DNA of 64,000 nucleotides. Origin: Marchantia polymorpha subsp. ruderalis (taxonomy: Eukaryota; Streptophyta; Marchantiopsida; Marchantiales; Marchantiaceae). The stretch is from contig AP031352.1 in the NCBI GenBank assembly GCA_037833965.1, positions 19,572,501-19,636,500 on the forward strand. The letters are read 5' to 3'. Below, one piece after another: positions 13,499 to 25,269 of the stretch. The translations under genes and the position numbers were made by a program. Positions within the stretch are counted from its first letter, which is position 1; each line of letters starts with the position of its first letter. The notes below the pieces were generated by a model that saw only the letters and a list, made by a program, of their open reading frames with translations, made no database searches and was not told the DNA's origin.

Positions 13499-15173
13499 TG
13501 TGGTAATCCACTTTTTGTTTTTGTGCGGAATTTAAAACATTTTTGGAAAACAGTATTGTAGCAGCAGTGTAAATAGTAATCGGTACATTTAAATAGAGTG
13601 AAAATGGATAATCGCGGGTCTCGTATGATCTCGTAGAATCCAGAGTTGGGCGCAATGTCCGGAACAGGCGCCCCGGCCCAAACGACCGATTCTGAAGGTA
13701 ATCTCCTTCGGCGCAAGGCGCAGAATACGCCTTCTGCGCTAGGAAAATCACTCAGAACTTATTCAATTCATAACTTCTTGACTTGGTTAGGGTCCCGCTG
13801 GAAAGAGCTCAACGCGCTCGTTCGAACGAGCACAAGAACGCTTGAAACAGATAAGAAATCAAGGAGTTACGATTGTCGGAAGATACTGAGAGGGAGCGCC
13901 TTCGGCGGAAGGGCTAGGTCAACGGACGAGCCGCCTTCGGGCCTAGGTCAACGCCTTCGGGGGGAGACTCCTTCGTACGAGCGCCTTCGGCGCTAGCACA
14001 TCAAGATTAGGTCAACGCCTTCGGGGCAAGCAACTCTGTACGGTCCGCCTTCGGCGATTCGGACATTTGCGCCTTCGGCGGAACGGAACTCCTGCGGGTC
14101 AACGCCTTCGGCGGGAGGAGTTCGCCTTCGGCGGAACGCGTACAGCGGAGCGCCTTCGGCGGTGCGAGATAGATTAAAGATGTGAGTCGGCCAGAGGCAA
14201 AAGCCTCCGTCGCCGCGCCTTCGGCGCTGCGCGAACACGGCCACGGCGAAGTGCGATGACAAAAATCAAATTCAATTTTCGAGCGTGTGAGTCCGCGCAA
14301 CGGCGGAGCGTGAAGTCGAGCGTGCGAGAGGAGGGCCGTTACGCCTCCAAGCCGGAGCAGCCATCAAGTGAGTCGAGCTCCACGATCAAGTGTCAAAGAT
14401 GAAATCTTGTGAGCCGAAGACGGGCGACTCATTCTTGAATTTGCGATTTCGATTTCTCGTGAGAGCTGCGCGCGCACGCATTCTGGCAGAGAGAAATCAA
14501 AGGAGAAGGCGACGCGCAGAAACTTGCAAGTTGGCAGAGGGAGAATTGAGTGCGCGACCGCGGGAATTGAGTGAGTGCGGAGCTCGCAGAGGGATCGCAT
14601 CCGCGGGCAAGAAGCTTGGGCATAGCAGAGGAGAGTGTGCGCAGTGCAATTTCAAGAATGCGATGTCGAAAGCAACGCAGCTGCGGATGATTCTGCTGAA
14701 GCTTCCGCAGATTGGATAGCGCGCTTTCCTGCACCAGCTGATTGCGATGAAGCTCAATTTCCTCCTGTGGGGGTGGAATTACGTGTGCCAGGACATGGTG
14801 CGCGAGTGGCAGAAGGAGAGAGACCAACCTACGCGCGGGTTTCGACCGCACGTAGAGCGATGGGCCATCGAAGTCTGGGAACAGGTGTTGGGGAGATGTG
14901 CAGGAGAGGACGGACATCTCCTATTCGATAGCGAGAGCATCAAGGTCACGAAGGAGGAGGAGATTTCCTTCGTGGCTGTAATAACCCACTAAAGGCTAAA
15001 ACTGCAATATAGTGGTAGAAAGGTCGAACCCACAGGGACAGAGGAACACACAGGGTACAAAGTGTCACGTTTAACAGACTATTGAGGAGTTTGAATTCTC
15101 AGGCGACTGTCACTCCCAGAAATACTGCAAGTGTCCACTCGGAGCGCACTCGGAGGTCGCACAGTGCAGCGTA

Positions 15174-15198
15174 ACACACACACACACACACACACACC
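15174..15198. repeat. (AC)n microsatellite in LTR U5
   Basis: An AC run whose length differs between LTR copies (compare 37160-37181, 44207-44232 and the short GT run near 51262). It is a within-family length polymorphism. Confidence 0.9.
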
Positions 15199-15944
15199 TG
15201 AAACTACAGAAACACAACCCAGAGATCCGTTAGGACCTCTACTCAAGATTTCAGGGGGAAGTCTCGCAAGGGTACACTCAGCGAAGCTGCGGGCAGTGAC
15301 TCCCAACTCCGGCTTTTACAACACTTTCACTAGCTTGCTGCTAGCGTAGGAAACCCGGTTTGGACTGCCTACTTCGGATCGAAGTCACTCATACGCGGTG
15401 AACAACACTCTCAACTCACAAAACGCGCAAAGAACACAGGTCCGCACTGAAGGACTCGCTGAGAAACATTCCAGTAACACAATGACAGTCTATTGAAGAG
15501 TTTGAATTCTCAGGCACTTGTCATTCCCAGAAATACTACAGGGGTTACCCTCGAGGCACCTGCTGCAACGTAACCTGAATTTACAACGAAGGCTTACACG
15601 AAGTAGCAAAACTTCACTTCGGCATTCAGGGGAAAAATCCCAAAGGAGTACAATCAGAAAGAAACACTCAAAGGTGTAGGGGCAAAACTGTTCAAGTATC
15701 TAACTAGTCACTGGCTCTGAGCATCGGCAGTCACCCGCAGGTGCAGATCCGAACTACTCAAGTCTCTAACCAATGTGCTAGCTCTGAACATTCGGCCGAA
15801 GGCCTTCAGCTACAAAATGCGGAACGCTAAGTTGTAACTCCTCGTGCGTGGTGACAGAACTCAAGGACACAAACACGCAGAGGAAATGGGTTCCTGATCT
15901 GCACTTCTGAGTTTGGGAAAGAACCCCAAGCAAAACGCCTGGAA

Positions 15945-15954
15945 CTATTTTATA
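15945..15954 (-). promoter_or_regulatory. TATA box of LTR C
   Basis: TATAAAATAG on the minus strand, just downstream of the LTR-ORF stop and about 970 bp before the LTR end. It is found at the same place in copies D, E, F and G. An inverted repeat (15926-15942) follows immediately. It sets the inferred U3/R boundary and puts the ORF in U3. Confidence 0.65.
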
Positions 15955-15990
15955 CCTTCTAAGTCCTAAATAGCACTACACTGTACTACG

Positions 15991-18900
15991 CTACACGCCT
16001 GCACGGAACCACGCTACACTACACTCCGCGGAACCTGTGCTACGTCTCCTGCGCGACGGACTGCCGCGCACTAACTCCCTACCCTGCCATTCTTCCGCTC
16101 GACTGCGCAGTCCCAATCGCTGCAACGCGGCGGACACCTCCACTTCGAGGGTGGACATGGTGTCCCGCGCCTTCGACAGAAAAGCTTCGAGCTTCTTCGC
16201 TACCTTCCGCCGACTCCTGCTGTCGCCTGTCAACAACCCTGCCTCGCGAAGCTCTAACTCACGTAGTGTGAGTTTCTCCTGCGCCGCCACTTCCCAGTGG
16301 GCGTAGCCCTTGAGACAGTGGGCGACACGCCTCGCCGTCTCCTCCTTCGTGCGATCTGCCTCTCGCCTGCGATCCTCTTCAATTACCACTAATTGCGATT
16401 CGGCCTCAGCACGCTGCGCTCTCAATTCGCCACACTCTGACTGTAGCCTGCGGATTAAATCCTCATCCGCCTGCCGTGCGAGCTGACAGTGCTCTAACAA
16501 CCGCGTCTGTCGCACGAGCTCCTCTGACAAAATCCGATTCTGGGTCTGCTCAGAAATCAGTGCTTCCGTGACCTTCACCTGCTCCTTGGTGAGCTCTTCC
16601 AATTTCCCATCCCTCACCTTTTCGGAGTACTTGTAGAATTTCTGATTGAGGTTATACTGACCCCACAAGCATTCATGCTTCTCCTTCAATTCCCTCAACT
16701 CCTGGTCCACCCTAGCTAGTAGCTTGCTGGTGTGGACTTTAGTGCGAGTCCGCCTGCGCACTAATTCGATGTAAGATCCCGGCTGGAGTGGATCGGCGTA
16801 TTTATCGATTTTGCGATCCAAGTACCTCAGCAACGGAATCACCTGCTCAGAGAGCGCCGCCGCCGGCGCTCCAACAATTTCCTCCTCCTCCTCCTCGGTA
16901 TCCCCCGCTCCCGACATTTCTTCGGTGGAGCCTCCGTTGTCATCATCCGAGTGGAGAATTTCAGTCGCCATTGATTGCGTCGGCGACTGACCCGAGTGGG
17001 GCTGCACGTCGTGGACGTGTGCTGCCTGCGAAGGCACCGCTGCCGCCTCGCTGCTCTTTGCCAAAATGTCTAAGGCGGTAGGCGAATGTGCCCGTGCTAC
17101 ATCCCCGCCGCCCGCTTGTTGATCTTCTACCGTATCCTCTCTGCCGCGGACGTCCGCCGCCGAAGGCGATCGAGCGGAGGGTGGCTGCGCGGGGTTTGAT
17201 TGCGCATCGCGCACCGAAATTTCATCCCGCGGACAGTCACTCCGCTCCTCCGTAAGTTGCTTCTCCCTCGATCGGTCCGCGGGGGCTGTGCTTGGCCTGT
17301 GCGCAGGCGCAAATACCGGCGCCTTGTCCGCCACAGGTGCTGCGCCGCGGACGTCCATCGCCAAAGGCGACATGGCCGGGGGCCGCTCGCCCGATGTCCC
17401 TTGGCCCTGAGGCCCTACCGCCGAAGGCGCATCTACCGGCGGATTACCCGCCGATGGTGCGGCCTCCGCACGCTCTCTGCTCGCATCTCCTCGGCTCGAA
17501 GGCCCTGGCGCCGAAGGCGCAAATCGCGGCGCGTTGTGCGCCGGAGGGTCTGGCCCCGAAGGCCGGTGTCTCGTAGGCGGATCTTCCGCCGGCTCCTTCC
17601 CCTTCCTACGTTGGAACGGGGGTGATTCCTGCCTGTGCACAGGCGGCACGTGCGGAGGTGACCTGCGCACAGGCGGACTGCTTCTTCCCACGCGTAGGCG
17701 CAGGTCCACGTCCGCTTGTGGTCGTCTGTCCGCGGAGGCTCGTCCGTCCGCGGAGTCTCGTCTGTCCGCGGAGTCTCGCCTGTGCGCAAACGGAACACCT
17801 GTCCGCAACGCACGTGGTAACTCCGGAGGCCCTCGGCCCGTAGGCGGCCTCTCGTCCGTCGAGGGTGCAGTGCGGTCTGTTGCTCATGCGGACGTCCGCG
17901 CTCCCTCGTTCCTCTCTGGCGACGCACTTCCTTTCTCCGTCGCAATCGTCGCCGTGTCCGCGCTGTTGGCTGGTAACACCAGCCTGCGCGCCTTCTGCTT
18001 CGGCCGGCTGTATGACTCGTACAACGGCCGCGGTCGAATGGGAGCAGAGGGTTCTTGATGCTACTCTTCTTCAGACTCCTCTCTCCATCGTCGCTTCCGC
18101 GGTGCCCGTGCTGCAGGAGTATTCCTCCCTTCGTCCCTCCTCCTTGACGGAGTAGAAGTTGGTGACTCCTCTGCATCAGTGTCGACCTCATTCTCCCGCA
18201 CATACTTCCCGGGGTGGTCGACGGACAACGGCGGGAAACGCGCAAGCTCCGCCGCTGTCAAACAATTCCGCTGTCGATAAAAATTGATGAGGAAAGGAGA
18301 GAGATGGTTTAGAGTTTCCCCCTTCTCCTCAAAAGCGTGCTGTCGCATCACCCTGTGCAGGATGCTCGCCCAGTGAATTGGAGTTCCCTCGATGATGCAC
18401 TCCACAAAAGAGACCTAACACAATGTGATGTAGCAGGCGCGATGTGGCTGCAGTAATTGCAGCAGTGCCGCGGACAAAGTCCGGCGGAATCGATCCTTGT
18501 AATCGCGGGTCATGTACCCATTCTTGGTAGACCTCCCGTTCTTGAACAGCTCCACAAATTGCGCCTCTTCCTGCTTGGTCACCTTGACGCTCTCACTATC
18601 GAAGAGGAGGTGCCCTGGCATGCCGGCACATCTCCCCAATGCCTGCGCCCAATCTTGGACTGTCCACCGATCAACATGCGGACGCAATCCGCGCGAAGGT
18701 GGTCCCTGTGGCTCTAGCCACTCGCGCACCATATCCGCACAGATGTAGTTCCATCCCCATAGCAAGAAATCGAGCTTTCTTGCTATCAGGCGCTCCTCGA
18801 AAGCGCGCAGCCCGTTCTGTGGTAGACGGAGCGGCAGCATCCGCAATCGGCCCGGTCTCGTCATTGCGTTCTTGGAGTTCGCCCGCTTGCTCATTCTACT

Positions 18901-19116
18901 TCCGCTCCGCTCAAGCTCCTTTCTTCCTCGGCAAACTCTAATCGCCCTCAATTCCAAATCACGCGCACTCACTTCTCTCTCAATCACCAAGAAATCCTCT
19001 GCGCGGCGATGTCAAGAATGCTTAGCAGCCAGCAGATGGATGCGCGCAGTTCGCACTAGAGAATGGAATCGCGAATTCAAGAATGGGACGCTCTCCGCCG
19101 CCCGGTCGAAGGTCAT
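15991..19116 (-). pseudogene. LTR-ORF copy C, full length with three nonsense codons
   Basis: 1,042 codons in one frame from ATG at 19116 to the natural stop at 15991, with no frameshift. Three in-frame stops interrupt it: 19012-19014 (TGA where other copies have CGA), 18415-18417 and 18061-18063 (TAG where others have CAG). Domains in order: basic N-terminal region, conserved domain up to about residue 310 (LLWGWNYIC, HLLFDSESVKVTKQ, KNGY, IHWASILHRVMRQHAF, FLINFYRQRNCLTAAEL), Pro/Ala-rich palindrome-encoded region, acidic EEEEEEIVGAP, then a long coiled coil and an Arg-rich SPSRRRRSTGS tail. The best-preserved full-length architecture in the window. Confidence 0.85.
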
Positions 19117-20903
19117 GGTCGGCTCTTGCTCGTGGAGGACGACTCAATTGATGGCCGCGCCGGCTCTACGCTGAAACGGTCTCCGCTCTCACGCGCGGCT
19201 TCACGCTCCGCCGTCGCCGATTAAACTCTCACGCTCGAATTGGCGAATTTGAACTCCGCGAACGTACTACGCCGCGGACATGGGTGCGCAGCGCCGAAGG
19301 CGGATTTTCCGCCTTGCGCGGTACACTCGTTCGTACCGCTTCTCAGCCAATCCTCTTCTGCCTCGGCGCGTGTGTCCGCACGTCGGACAAAAGTTCAACT
19401 CCCGCCTGCGCGCAGGCGGACTCCTCGGCGGATTCTCCGCCGGCGCGGAACTTCACCCTCCTGTGCACAGGCGAATTCCGTCCGCGTCGATGCGCTGGCG
19501 CGGAAGGCGTTGACCGCGGTCAACCTCCTCCATCCAGACTGTCCGTTCCTTGCCTCTCCGTCGGCGCTCTCGTCGCCGCAACTCCGTCCGTCCAAGAGCG
19601 CATCCATCCGTACAGTCCGTACGGTCCGTACGGATTTTACTATTCTGGCGGCTCCTAGCTCGTCCGCGGCGCTGCGCTGGCGCAGAAGGCGCCGTACAAT
19701 TTCTACCTCACAAGGCGCATTTCTAGGGCCCAAGGCGGATTTTCCGCCGACGTCGAAGCGCCCGTGCACAGGCGCACGCCTGTGCGTAGGCGAACTTCGC
19801 GCCTACCTCAAACCCTATTTCGCCTGTGCGCATGCGAACTTCCTTCGTCCGCGCATAGGACAAAACTTCTCCGCCTATGCGCAGGCGAAGAGGTGAGTAT
19901 CTTACAACCTTCATAACTCCCGGAGTCCTTATCCGTTGTTGGCGTTCTTGGGCTCGTTGGAATCACTGCGTCGAGCTCTTTCCAACGAAACCCTAACTAA
20001 GTCAAGGCGTCTGGGGGTTGACCTAATATGAAGGATTTCCCTACCGCCGCGGACGCAGCTCCGAAGGCGGGTTTTGCGCCTTGCGCCGTAGGGATCCTAG
20101 CTGCAGAGCTCGCAGGGAGGGTGGTGCCCTTCCTTACCGCTGCACCCAACTCCTAGATTCTACGAGATTCCTCGAGAATCTCTACGATCTTCCGAATTCA
20201 CTCTGTTTTGATGCACCGAAGGCTATTTACATTGCTGCCAGGGTACAGTTTTCCAAAAATGTTTTAATTTCCTCAAAATGACCAAAAGTGGGGTACCAGA
20301 GTGGCCCTTTTCAAGAGTGCCAAGTCCAGCAAGAACGGGTACAAGACCCGTGACTACAAGGATCGCTACCGCAGAAATGTCGCGGTAGCACTTCTCCAAC
20401 TTTTGCAGCCGCACAGACCACCTACATCACTTCTTGGCAGGTGTCATTCGTGGAGCTGGCGTTGATCGGAGCACCAATTCACTAGGCTCGCATCTTATGG
20501 AATATAACGCGGCAGCATGCGTTTGAGGAGAAGGGGGGATCGATCAATCACCTCTCCCCCTTCTTGATCAATTTCTATCGATCGATGGGTTGCCTAACCG
20601 CGACCGAGCGAGTTCAGTTTCCATTGTTGTCACAAAGCAATCCCGGGCGAAGGACGTCGAGGTTGACACCGACAAGGAAGAGCCTCCTGCCTCCACGCCA
20701 CCAGCCCAACCGAGAGCGGAAGGAGAATCACTCGCAACGCGAGTGCCGCGGAAGCGGAGATGGAAAGGAGAAGCAGAGAAGAGCCAACATCGCGATTCGG
20801 CTACTCTCAAACGGAAGCGGCCACTGCACAAGGTCTGCAGTCGGTAGAAGCAGAAAGCGCGTAAACTTGTGTTGCCTGCAAGTAGCGCGGAGACAGGGCG
20901 TGC

Positions 20904-23220
20904 TGTGGTAACCCACTTTTGGTATTTGTGCGGAATTTAAAACATTTTTGGAAAACTGTACCGCAGCAGCAGTGTAAATAGCGATCGGTACACTCAAATA
21001 GAGTGAAACTGGATGATCTCGGAGAATCTCGTAGAATCCAAGAGTTGGGCGCAATGTCCGGAACAGGCGCCGCCCTGACTGATCGACTCTGAAGGAGATC
21101 CCCTTCGGCGCAAGGCGCATAATCCGCCTTCGGCGCTAGAGGAATCCCTCAGAATCTATGCAATTCCCAAACGCCTTGACTTGGTTAGGGTCTCGTTGGA
21201 AAGAGCTTGACGCGTTGGTTCTAACGAGCCCAAGAACGTCCGAAACGGATCAGGACTCAGGGAGTTGTGACGGTCGAAAGATACGAAGACTTTCGCCTAT
21301 GCACAGGCGAGGGAAGTTCGCCTACGCATAGGCGAAATGAGTTGGACGTCGGCGGGAAGTCCGCCGAGAATGCCGCCTACGCATAGGCGGGAGGACTTGT
21401 ACCTACACATAGGCGGACGGAAATCCCCTACGCATAGGCACTTCGTCGTCGGCGGGAAATCCGCCTTCGGCCCTAGAAATCCGCCTTCGGGGTTGGAACT
21501 TGTACAACGCCTTCGGCGCCAGCGCATCACGGTTAGGTGAGGACCCAATGGGGTAGCGAAATCCGTACGGACCGTACAGACGAAACGGACGAGTGCGCCT
21601 TCGGCCGGTCGGGATTTCGGAGACAAGAGCGCCGACGGAGAGGCGAGAGAGATTGAACGGAGTCCGTTGACCGCGGTCAACGCCTTCGGCACAGCCGCCT
21701 TTGGCGCTGCGCCTATGGCGAGGGATCTACGCGGACGAGCGTCTTGTGTGCGGACGGATTTTGCCTACGCATAGGCGAGCGCCTACGCACAGGCGGATGG
21801 AGTTCGAAGCCGGCGGAAACTCCGCCAGGGATTCCGCCTACGGAGAAGGGAGTTCGGCTTTTGTCCTATGCGCGGACGAACGCCTTTGGCGGAGCGGGAC
21901 CAGCCGAGTCGAAGTACGGATGAGTGTAGCGCGTCGGCGAGAAATCCGCCTTCGGCGCTGCGCGACCATGGCCGCGGCGTAGTACGCTGGCGGAGTTCAA
22001 ATTTCCAATTCGAGCGTGTGAGTGAAGGCGCGTCGGCGGAGCGTGAAGCCACGCGTGAGAGAGAAGGCCGTTATACCCCGAGTCGGCACAACCATCAAGT
22101 GATTCGGCTTTCACGACCAAGAGCCGACCATGACACCCTGCGAGCGGGCAGAGGACACCCCATTCTTGAATTTGCGATTTCAATTCCTTGTGCGAGCTGC
22201 GCGCGTCCACCTTCTAGCTGAGAGACGTTCTAGACACCACCGCGCAGAGATTTACCCGGTGGCAGAGAGAGAATTGAGTGCGCGACATTTGGAATTGAGA
22301 GAGATTTTCTCTACGTGTTTTTGTCCTTAGTTCTGTCACCACGCACGAGGAGCTACACCTTGGCGGTCCGCATTGCGTAGCTGAAGGCCTTCGGCCGAAT
22401 GCTCAGAGCTAGTACATTGGTTAGAGACTTGAGTAGTTCGGATCTACACCTGCAGGTGATTGCCGATGCTAAGAGCCAGTGACTAGTTAGATACTTGAAT
22501 AGTTTCGCCCCTACACCTTCGAGTGTTTGTTCCTGATTGTACTCCTTCGGGATTTTTCCCTTGAATGCCAAAGTGAAGTTTTGCTACTTCGTGTAAGCCT
22601 TGGTTGTAAATTCAGGTTACGCTGCAGCAGGTGCCCTTGGGGTAACCCCTGTAGTATTTTTGGGAATAACAAGTGCCTAAGAATTCAAACTCTTCAATAG
22701 ACTGTTATGGTGTGTTACTGGAACGTTTCTCAGTGAGTCCCTCCGTGCGGACCTGTGTTCTCTGCTCGTTTTGTGAGTTGAGAGTGTTGTTCACCGTGTG
22801 TGAGTGACTTCGATCCGAAGTAGGAAGTCTAACCCGGGTTTCCCACGCTAGCAGAAGGCTAGTGGAAGGGTTGTAAAAGCCGGAGTTGGGAGTCACTACC
22901 CGCAGATTCGCTGAGTGTATTCGCAAGAGACTTCCCCCCCCCCTGAAATCTTAAGTAGAGGTCATAACCGATCTCTGGGTTGTGTTTTTGTAGTTTCAGG
23001 TGTGTGTCTGTGTGTGTTGAGTGAACTACGCTGCAATGTGCGACCTCCGAGTGAGCTCCGAGTGAACACTTGCAGTATTTCTGGGAGTGACAGTCGCCTG
23101 AGAATTCAAACTCCTCAATAGTCTGTTAAATGTGACACGTTGTACCCTGTGTGTTCCTCTGTCCCTGTGGGTTCGACCTTTCTACCACTATATTGCAGTT
23201 TTAGCCTTTAGTGGGTTATT
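20904..23220 (+). mobile_element. Gypsy LTR copy B, internally deleted
   Basis: Starts TGTGGTAACCCACTTTT at 20904 and runs through the palindrome-rich leader to an LTR-ORF start at 22130. At about 22305 it jumps from codon ~59 of the ORF straight into R/U5, which removes most of the ORF and the TATA box. It ends GTGGGTTATT at 23220, lacking the final ACA, against host sequence. No 5-bp duplication is found, so the right boundary was probably altered by a deletion that also removed the rest of copy A. Confidence 0.8.
22130..22330 (+). pseudogene. LTR-ORF copy B, N-terminal remnant
   Basis: The first ~59 codons align with the LTR-ORF N-terminus (FLNLRFQFLVRAARVHLLA, ERELSARHLELREI). The frame then enters R/U5 sequence and stops at 22330. 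The conserved domain, Pro-rich part and coiled coil are deleted. Confidence 0.8.
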
Positions 23221-23445
23221 TTATTCAGCCCACTTTCTTGTTGAAATTTATCCACATGGTCAAGTTCATCATGATTCTAGTTAGAAATATTTTCGGTAAT
23301 GAAAGTTCCATGCAAAAAGAATGTAAAGATGAAAGTGGTGAAGATACTCAGATTAACGTGCCTGTGAATATCAATATAATCAGTGGTTTTATCATCTTGC
23401 ATCTTCAATGCACAAGCTTACTGATGTTAGTGAATCTTCAATCAG

Positions 23446-23895
23446 GACGTCATTATTGGTGGAACTGATACCAACTCTGAAACGGTTGTGTGGGCTATGA
23501 CTGAGCTTCTGAGGCATCCCAACATTATGGAAAGACTACAGAGTGAGCTCGACGATGTGATCGGTAAAGAGAGGCTGGTTGAAGAAGCTGATCTCCAGAA
23601 ACTCGAATATGTGCAGGCAGTAGTGAAGGAGACACTACGGCTGCACCCAGTCGCTGTATTGGGAGTTCCTCACTTCCCTAAGGAAGCAACAAAACTAGCA
23701 GGATACGATATCCCCGCCAACACCCGAGTGATTTTGAACCTATATGCCATTGGTAGAGATCCTAAGGTTTGGGAAAATCCTCTGAAGTTTAATCCTTCAA
23801 GATTCTTAAACAGCCCTATAGATGTGAAAGGGCAGCATTATGAGGTTCTGCCCTTCGGTTCTGGGCGTAGGAGGTGTCCGGGCCGTACCAACTAA
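23446..23895 (+). pseudogene. Cytochrome P450 C-terminal exon, truncated
   Basis: An exon opening after a splice acceptor (CAATCAG at 23445) that encodes the C-terminal half of a plant microsomal P450. It has the I-helix GGTDTNSETVVWAM, the K-helix ExxR (KETLR), NPSRF in the PERF position, and heme-binding PFGSGRRRCPG with the Cys ligand. It ends three codons after CPG (RTN, stop), so the L-helix end and about 40 C-terminal residues are missing. The upstream exon is absent: LTR B ends only 225 bp upstream, in the intron. It would act in ER-bound oxidative metabolism if intact, but as found it is a fragment. The P450 family cannot be named safely. Confidence 0.85.
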
Positions 23896-24776
23896 GGGCA
23901 CCACAACGTTAACAGTGTAGTGTGCAAGACCCCAAGCGTAGATCTTGCAAGTCAGGCCAAGCAGACCGGAAACTAGGCCTGTTATAATGTAAAGCACGGA
24001 TTTGACGGTGTGGCAACCACGGTAATGACTGTATTTTTTTAATGTATCTCCAGGATATGCTTCTTCTAATCTACAACTAAAGGGTATACCAAAGCTCACT
24101 TGAGTTAGATGGGATTGATTTATGCAGTATTCTCTCATGCATTTGCAAGCATGATCCAATGGACGACGAACCGTACATAGGCATAGGTGAAATTAGAATA
24201 CCAAATTACCAGAATTTTCATGTAAAATAATCATGGCAAAGTTTCTAAGATGTGTCAATCATAAGCTCATGATATTGAGCTTCTTTGCCTTGCTTGTTCT
24301 GCACATAATTACACACTGCAAGATTCCGTTTGCATTTGAGATTCGAAGAATAACGTCACCTATCTTATCTCTTACTATGACGTGCTAGTAATTCTCTCGT
24401 GTTCATTACGATTCTTTCTGTGTAGCGGGTGCAGCATGTCGTCACTTTTTCGCACTGCTAACTTTTTTTACGGACTTGTGCAGGATTTGAGACAAGATGT
24501 GCTCTTGAAATGATATGGATAGCGTTTGAGGAGGTCATGCAAATCGTTATATCAATTTTATCGATATAATGCACGAACTGTTTATGTCCACAACGACCGC
24601 AAAGTTGTCTCGAAGGGGTGCAGGTGCTCATAATCAGGACTTTATTCAAATAATGATCGAAGTAACGAGTTCATAATGGTTCTTTATAGAAGATGTCTTC
24701 CCTTTTTTGAAGACGCTAGATCTGAGGTCACAAATTAAAAGGCTGAAAATGGCAGGCGAAAAATGATCCCACATTA
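23896..24776. other. No supported gene
   Basis: A 117-codon minus-strand open frame (23806-24159) overlaps the P450 exon and has no recognisable domain. Nothing else is seen. Confidence 0.5.
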
Positions 24777-25262
24777 TGGATTGAGAACCGCCTGAAGGAA
24801 ATATCCAACTCGAAGTCGTATACTGAGGAGGACATCTTGGACGTGCTGTTGGCTATCAGCGACTTTACAAGTGTTCAAGTCAAATTACTTCTTCTGGTTT
24901 GTAATAGATTCTGATCTGCTCCGCTCGGAGATTCTCATTGAGTGAGGATCGTCTGTCGTTCTGAGTTGTAGAAGTTCACGTTATGTTTGAAGGTTATGTT
25001 CAGCCCACTTTGTACATGAAATTCATTCCAGTGGTCAAGTTCATCCTGAGTCTAGTAAAATCTGTTTTCGATTTTGTGAGAAGAAATACTTACAGTACGT
25101 ACAATGCAAGTTCAATGCAAAAAATCGTTTAAAGATGAAGTGGTAAAAATGATCACATTTACGTGGCTGTGAATATCAATATTGTCACTCGTTTTATAAT
25201 CTTGCATCTTGAATGCACAAGATCACTGATGTTGGTGATTCAATCTTCCAGACGTGACGTAA
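24777..25262 (+). pseudogene. Second P450 remnant: end of exon 1 plus intron
   Basis: 24777-24862 encodes WIENRLKEIS...YTEEDILDVLLAIS, the typical sequence just before the I-helix exon of plant P450s. The following 25005-25262 is a clear copy of the intron before the first P450 exon (23222-23445), sharing TTCAGCCCACTT, GTGGCTGTGAATATCAATAT-like and ATCTTGCATCTT blocks. The I-helix exon itself is absent. Exon order (C-terminal exon first, then exon 1) implies two tandem P450 copies, each now broken. Confidence 0.65.
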
Positions 25263-25269
25263 TCTTCCA

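Larger units (their letters stand above)
14977..20300 (-). mobile_element. Solo LTR, copy C (5,324 bp)
   Basis: Reads on the minus strand from 20300 (family start, first base pair mutated) to 14977 (GTGGGTTATTACA end). The 5-bp duplication GTGGC flanks it at 14972-14976 and 20301-20305, and the ORF of copy A continues across the two flanks, which proves insertion. No primer-binding site, gag or pol is present, so it is a solo LTR. It holds the leader (20300-19117), LTR-ORF (19116-15991), TATA box (15954-15945) and R/U5. Confidence 0.9.
13499..20903 (+). mobile_element. Gypsy LTR copy A (5.3-kb family), interrupted and 3'-truncated
   Basis: Begins TGTGGTAATCCACTTTT, the family 5' LTR end, after AT-rich host DNA. 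A palindrome-rich leader (GCCTTCGGC units at 13890-14230) precedes a diverged LTR-ORF. LTR C interrupts it at 14977 and the ORF resumes at 20306. The copy stops within the ORF at 20903, exactly where LTR B begins; the rest of the ORF and R/U5 are missing. Copies A and B share the diagnostic GTGCGGAATTTAAAAC near their starts, so they form one subfamily. Confidence 0.8.
14399..20903 (+). pseudogene. LTR-ORF copy A, broken by LTR C
   Basis: Homologue of the LTR-ORF, the most diverged in the window. It starts at 14399 and runs in one frame to 14976, with a TAG at 14717-14719 (a Leu codon elsewhere). It resumes at 20306 after the LTR C insertion and its duplicated GTGGC. The conserved N-terminal domain is recognisable: LLWGWNY, HLLFDSES, then NGYKTRDYKD and ALLQLLQPHR. 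A frameshift near 20420 and further stops follow. Identity persists at the protein level despite strong nucleotide divergence, which suggests past selection on the protein. Confidence 0.75.

Noticed and set aside
13993..14300. Ala/Glu/Gly-rich ORFs in the LTR A leader
   Set aside because: They are translations of repeated GCCTTCGGC units and have no independent support.
15174..15198. Telomere-like or recombination-signal function of the AC run
   Set aside because: It is an ordinary dinucleotide microsatellite of varying length at one fixed position in the LTR.
16037..16306. Conserved antisense ORFs opposite the coiled coil (about 89 codons, also at 38031, 45073, 50155, 56231)
   Set aside because: They recur only because they mirror the conserved, stop-poor LTR-ORF on the other strand. 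They have no domain, and their starts and ends track codons of the sense frame.
19240..19896. 218-codon plus-strand ORF in the leader of LTR C (and counterpart at 47484)
   Set aside because: It is composed largely of palindrome units that lack stops in several frames, is antisense to the element, and is not kept in other copies.
13499..23220. Bacterial contamination because of the abrupt GC rise
   Set aside because: The GC-rich blocks are retrotransposon LTRs with target duplications that join precisely to one another and to host DNA.
20904..23220. Copies A and B as the two LTRs of one intact element
   Set aside because: No internal region lies between them. A stops inside its ORF exactly at the first base of B, which fits insertion of B followed by a deletion better.
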